Below, piece by piece: positions 34,967 through 35,048 of a stretch of 35,048 bases of DNA. Below the pieces are notes generated by a model. That model ran no database searches. It saw nothing but the letters and a program-made list of their open reading frames with translations, and was not told the origin of the DNA. The stretch covers positions 1-35,048 of IMG/VR virus record IMGVR_UViG_3300045243_000006. One strand, written 5' to 3'. Position numbers and translations under genes: made by a program. Each line of letters starts with the position of its first letter. Position 1 is the first letter of the stretch. This DNA comes from a virus.

Positions 34967-35048
34967 TTATAAGTCCTTATGATACTCCGCTGATATTTCG
35001 TTTTCCTGCTGTTTAACCCACCGACCGATTGAACCCTTAGTTGGCTCT
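34967..35048 (-). CDS. Partial gene, C-terminal fragment, cut by window end
   Basis: In the minus frame the last 26 codons before TAA (34969-34967) read EPTKGSIGRWVKQQENEISA, EYHKDL. Too short to name. Only the end of the gene lies in the window. The frame is open to the last base. Confidence 0.4.
   Translation of the reverse strand, partial: EPTKGSIGRWVKQQENEISAEYHKDL

Noticed and set aside
1-35048. CRISPR arrays, insertion sequences, integrase or attachment sites
   Set aside because: No regularly spaced repeats, transposase motifs, recombinase catalytic motifs or duplicated att cores were seen.

Overview
The window is 35 kb of a contractile-tailed bacteriophage (myovirus morphology) or a prophage of that kind. 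The evidence is a gapless late operon running from portal to tailspike, with a DUF3383-type sheath, a DUF3277-type tube, a tail-chaperone frameshift pair, a gp25-like wedge, a J-like wedge and a Gp138-type spike. The DNA is AT-rich, start codons are mostly ATG with good Shine-Dalgarno (SD) sites, and the genetic code is standard. Several small proteins resemble families I associate with phages of Alphaproteobacteria, but the host cannot be fixed from this sequence. No integrase, terminase, polymerase, primase, endolysin gene or host DNA is visible, so the genome continues on both sides.

Layout. (1) 1-7125, plus strand: head and neck genes (portal C-terminus, MuF-like protein, DUF2213 protease with nested scaffold, decoration-like protein, DUF2184-type major capsid protein, connectors). 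A minus-strand two-gene cassette (570-1102) sits between portal and MuF. (2) 7189-11772: neck terminator, sheath, tube, tail chaperones with a canonical TTTAAAA slippery site, and a short tape measure carrying a lysozyme domain. (3) 11772-16935: baseplate (Dit-like protein, plug, hub, spike, gp25, J, DUF2612). (4) 16945-24460: a fibre/adhesin cluster with several receptor-binding-type proteins and a beta-helix tailspike, ending in a one-TM coiled-coil protein. (5) A perfect 14-bp hairpin at 24501-24530 separates the late genes from a convergent minus-strand early/accessory region. (6) 24535-35048, minus strand: a dense string of about 40 small overlapping genes. Read in transcription order from the right it encodes ERF annealase, YqaJ/lambda-Exo-type nuclease, an unknown, a Cys-rich protein, an HNH protein, a decayed HNH remnant, a CI-like HTH, small membrane proteins, a Cro-like HTH, a tiny lipoprotein, a VWA protein with its own operator-promoter and hairpin, an RHH-like protein, zinc-ribbon proteins, a tRNA-like element and a Lar-like protein.

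How it works together. ERF and the exonuclease form a two-component recombination system, probably expressed early. The late genes build the capsid and contractile tail in assembly order. A 16-bp element, ATGGATATATCGCCAT, occurs exactly twice between late genes and once in degenerate form, each time about 30 bp before a -10-like box, and may mark late promoters. The observations most worth following are the self-contained VWA unit, the tRNA-like element with an enlarged D-loop, the repeated late-gene element with an SD-sequestering hairpin, and the small-protein complement (lipoprotein, TM peptides).
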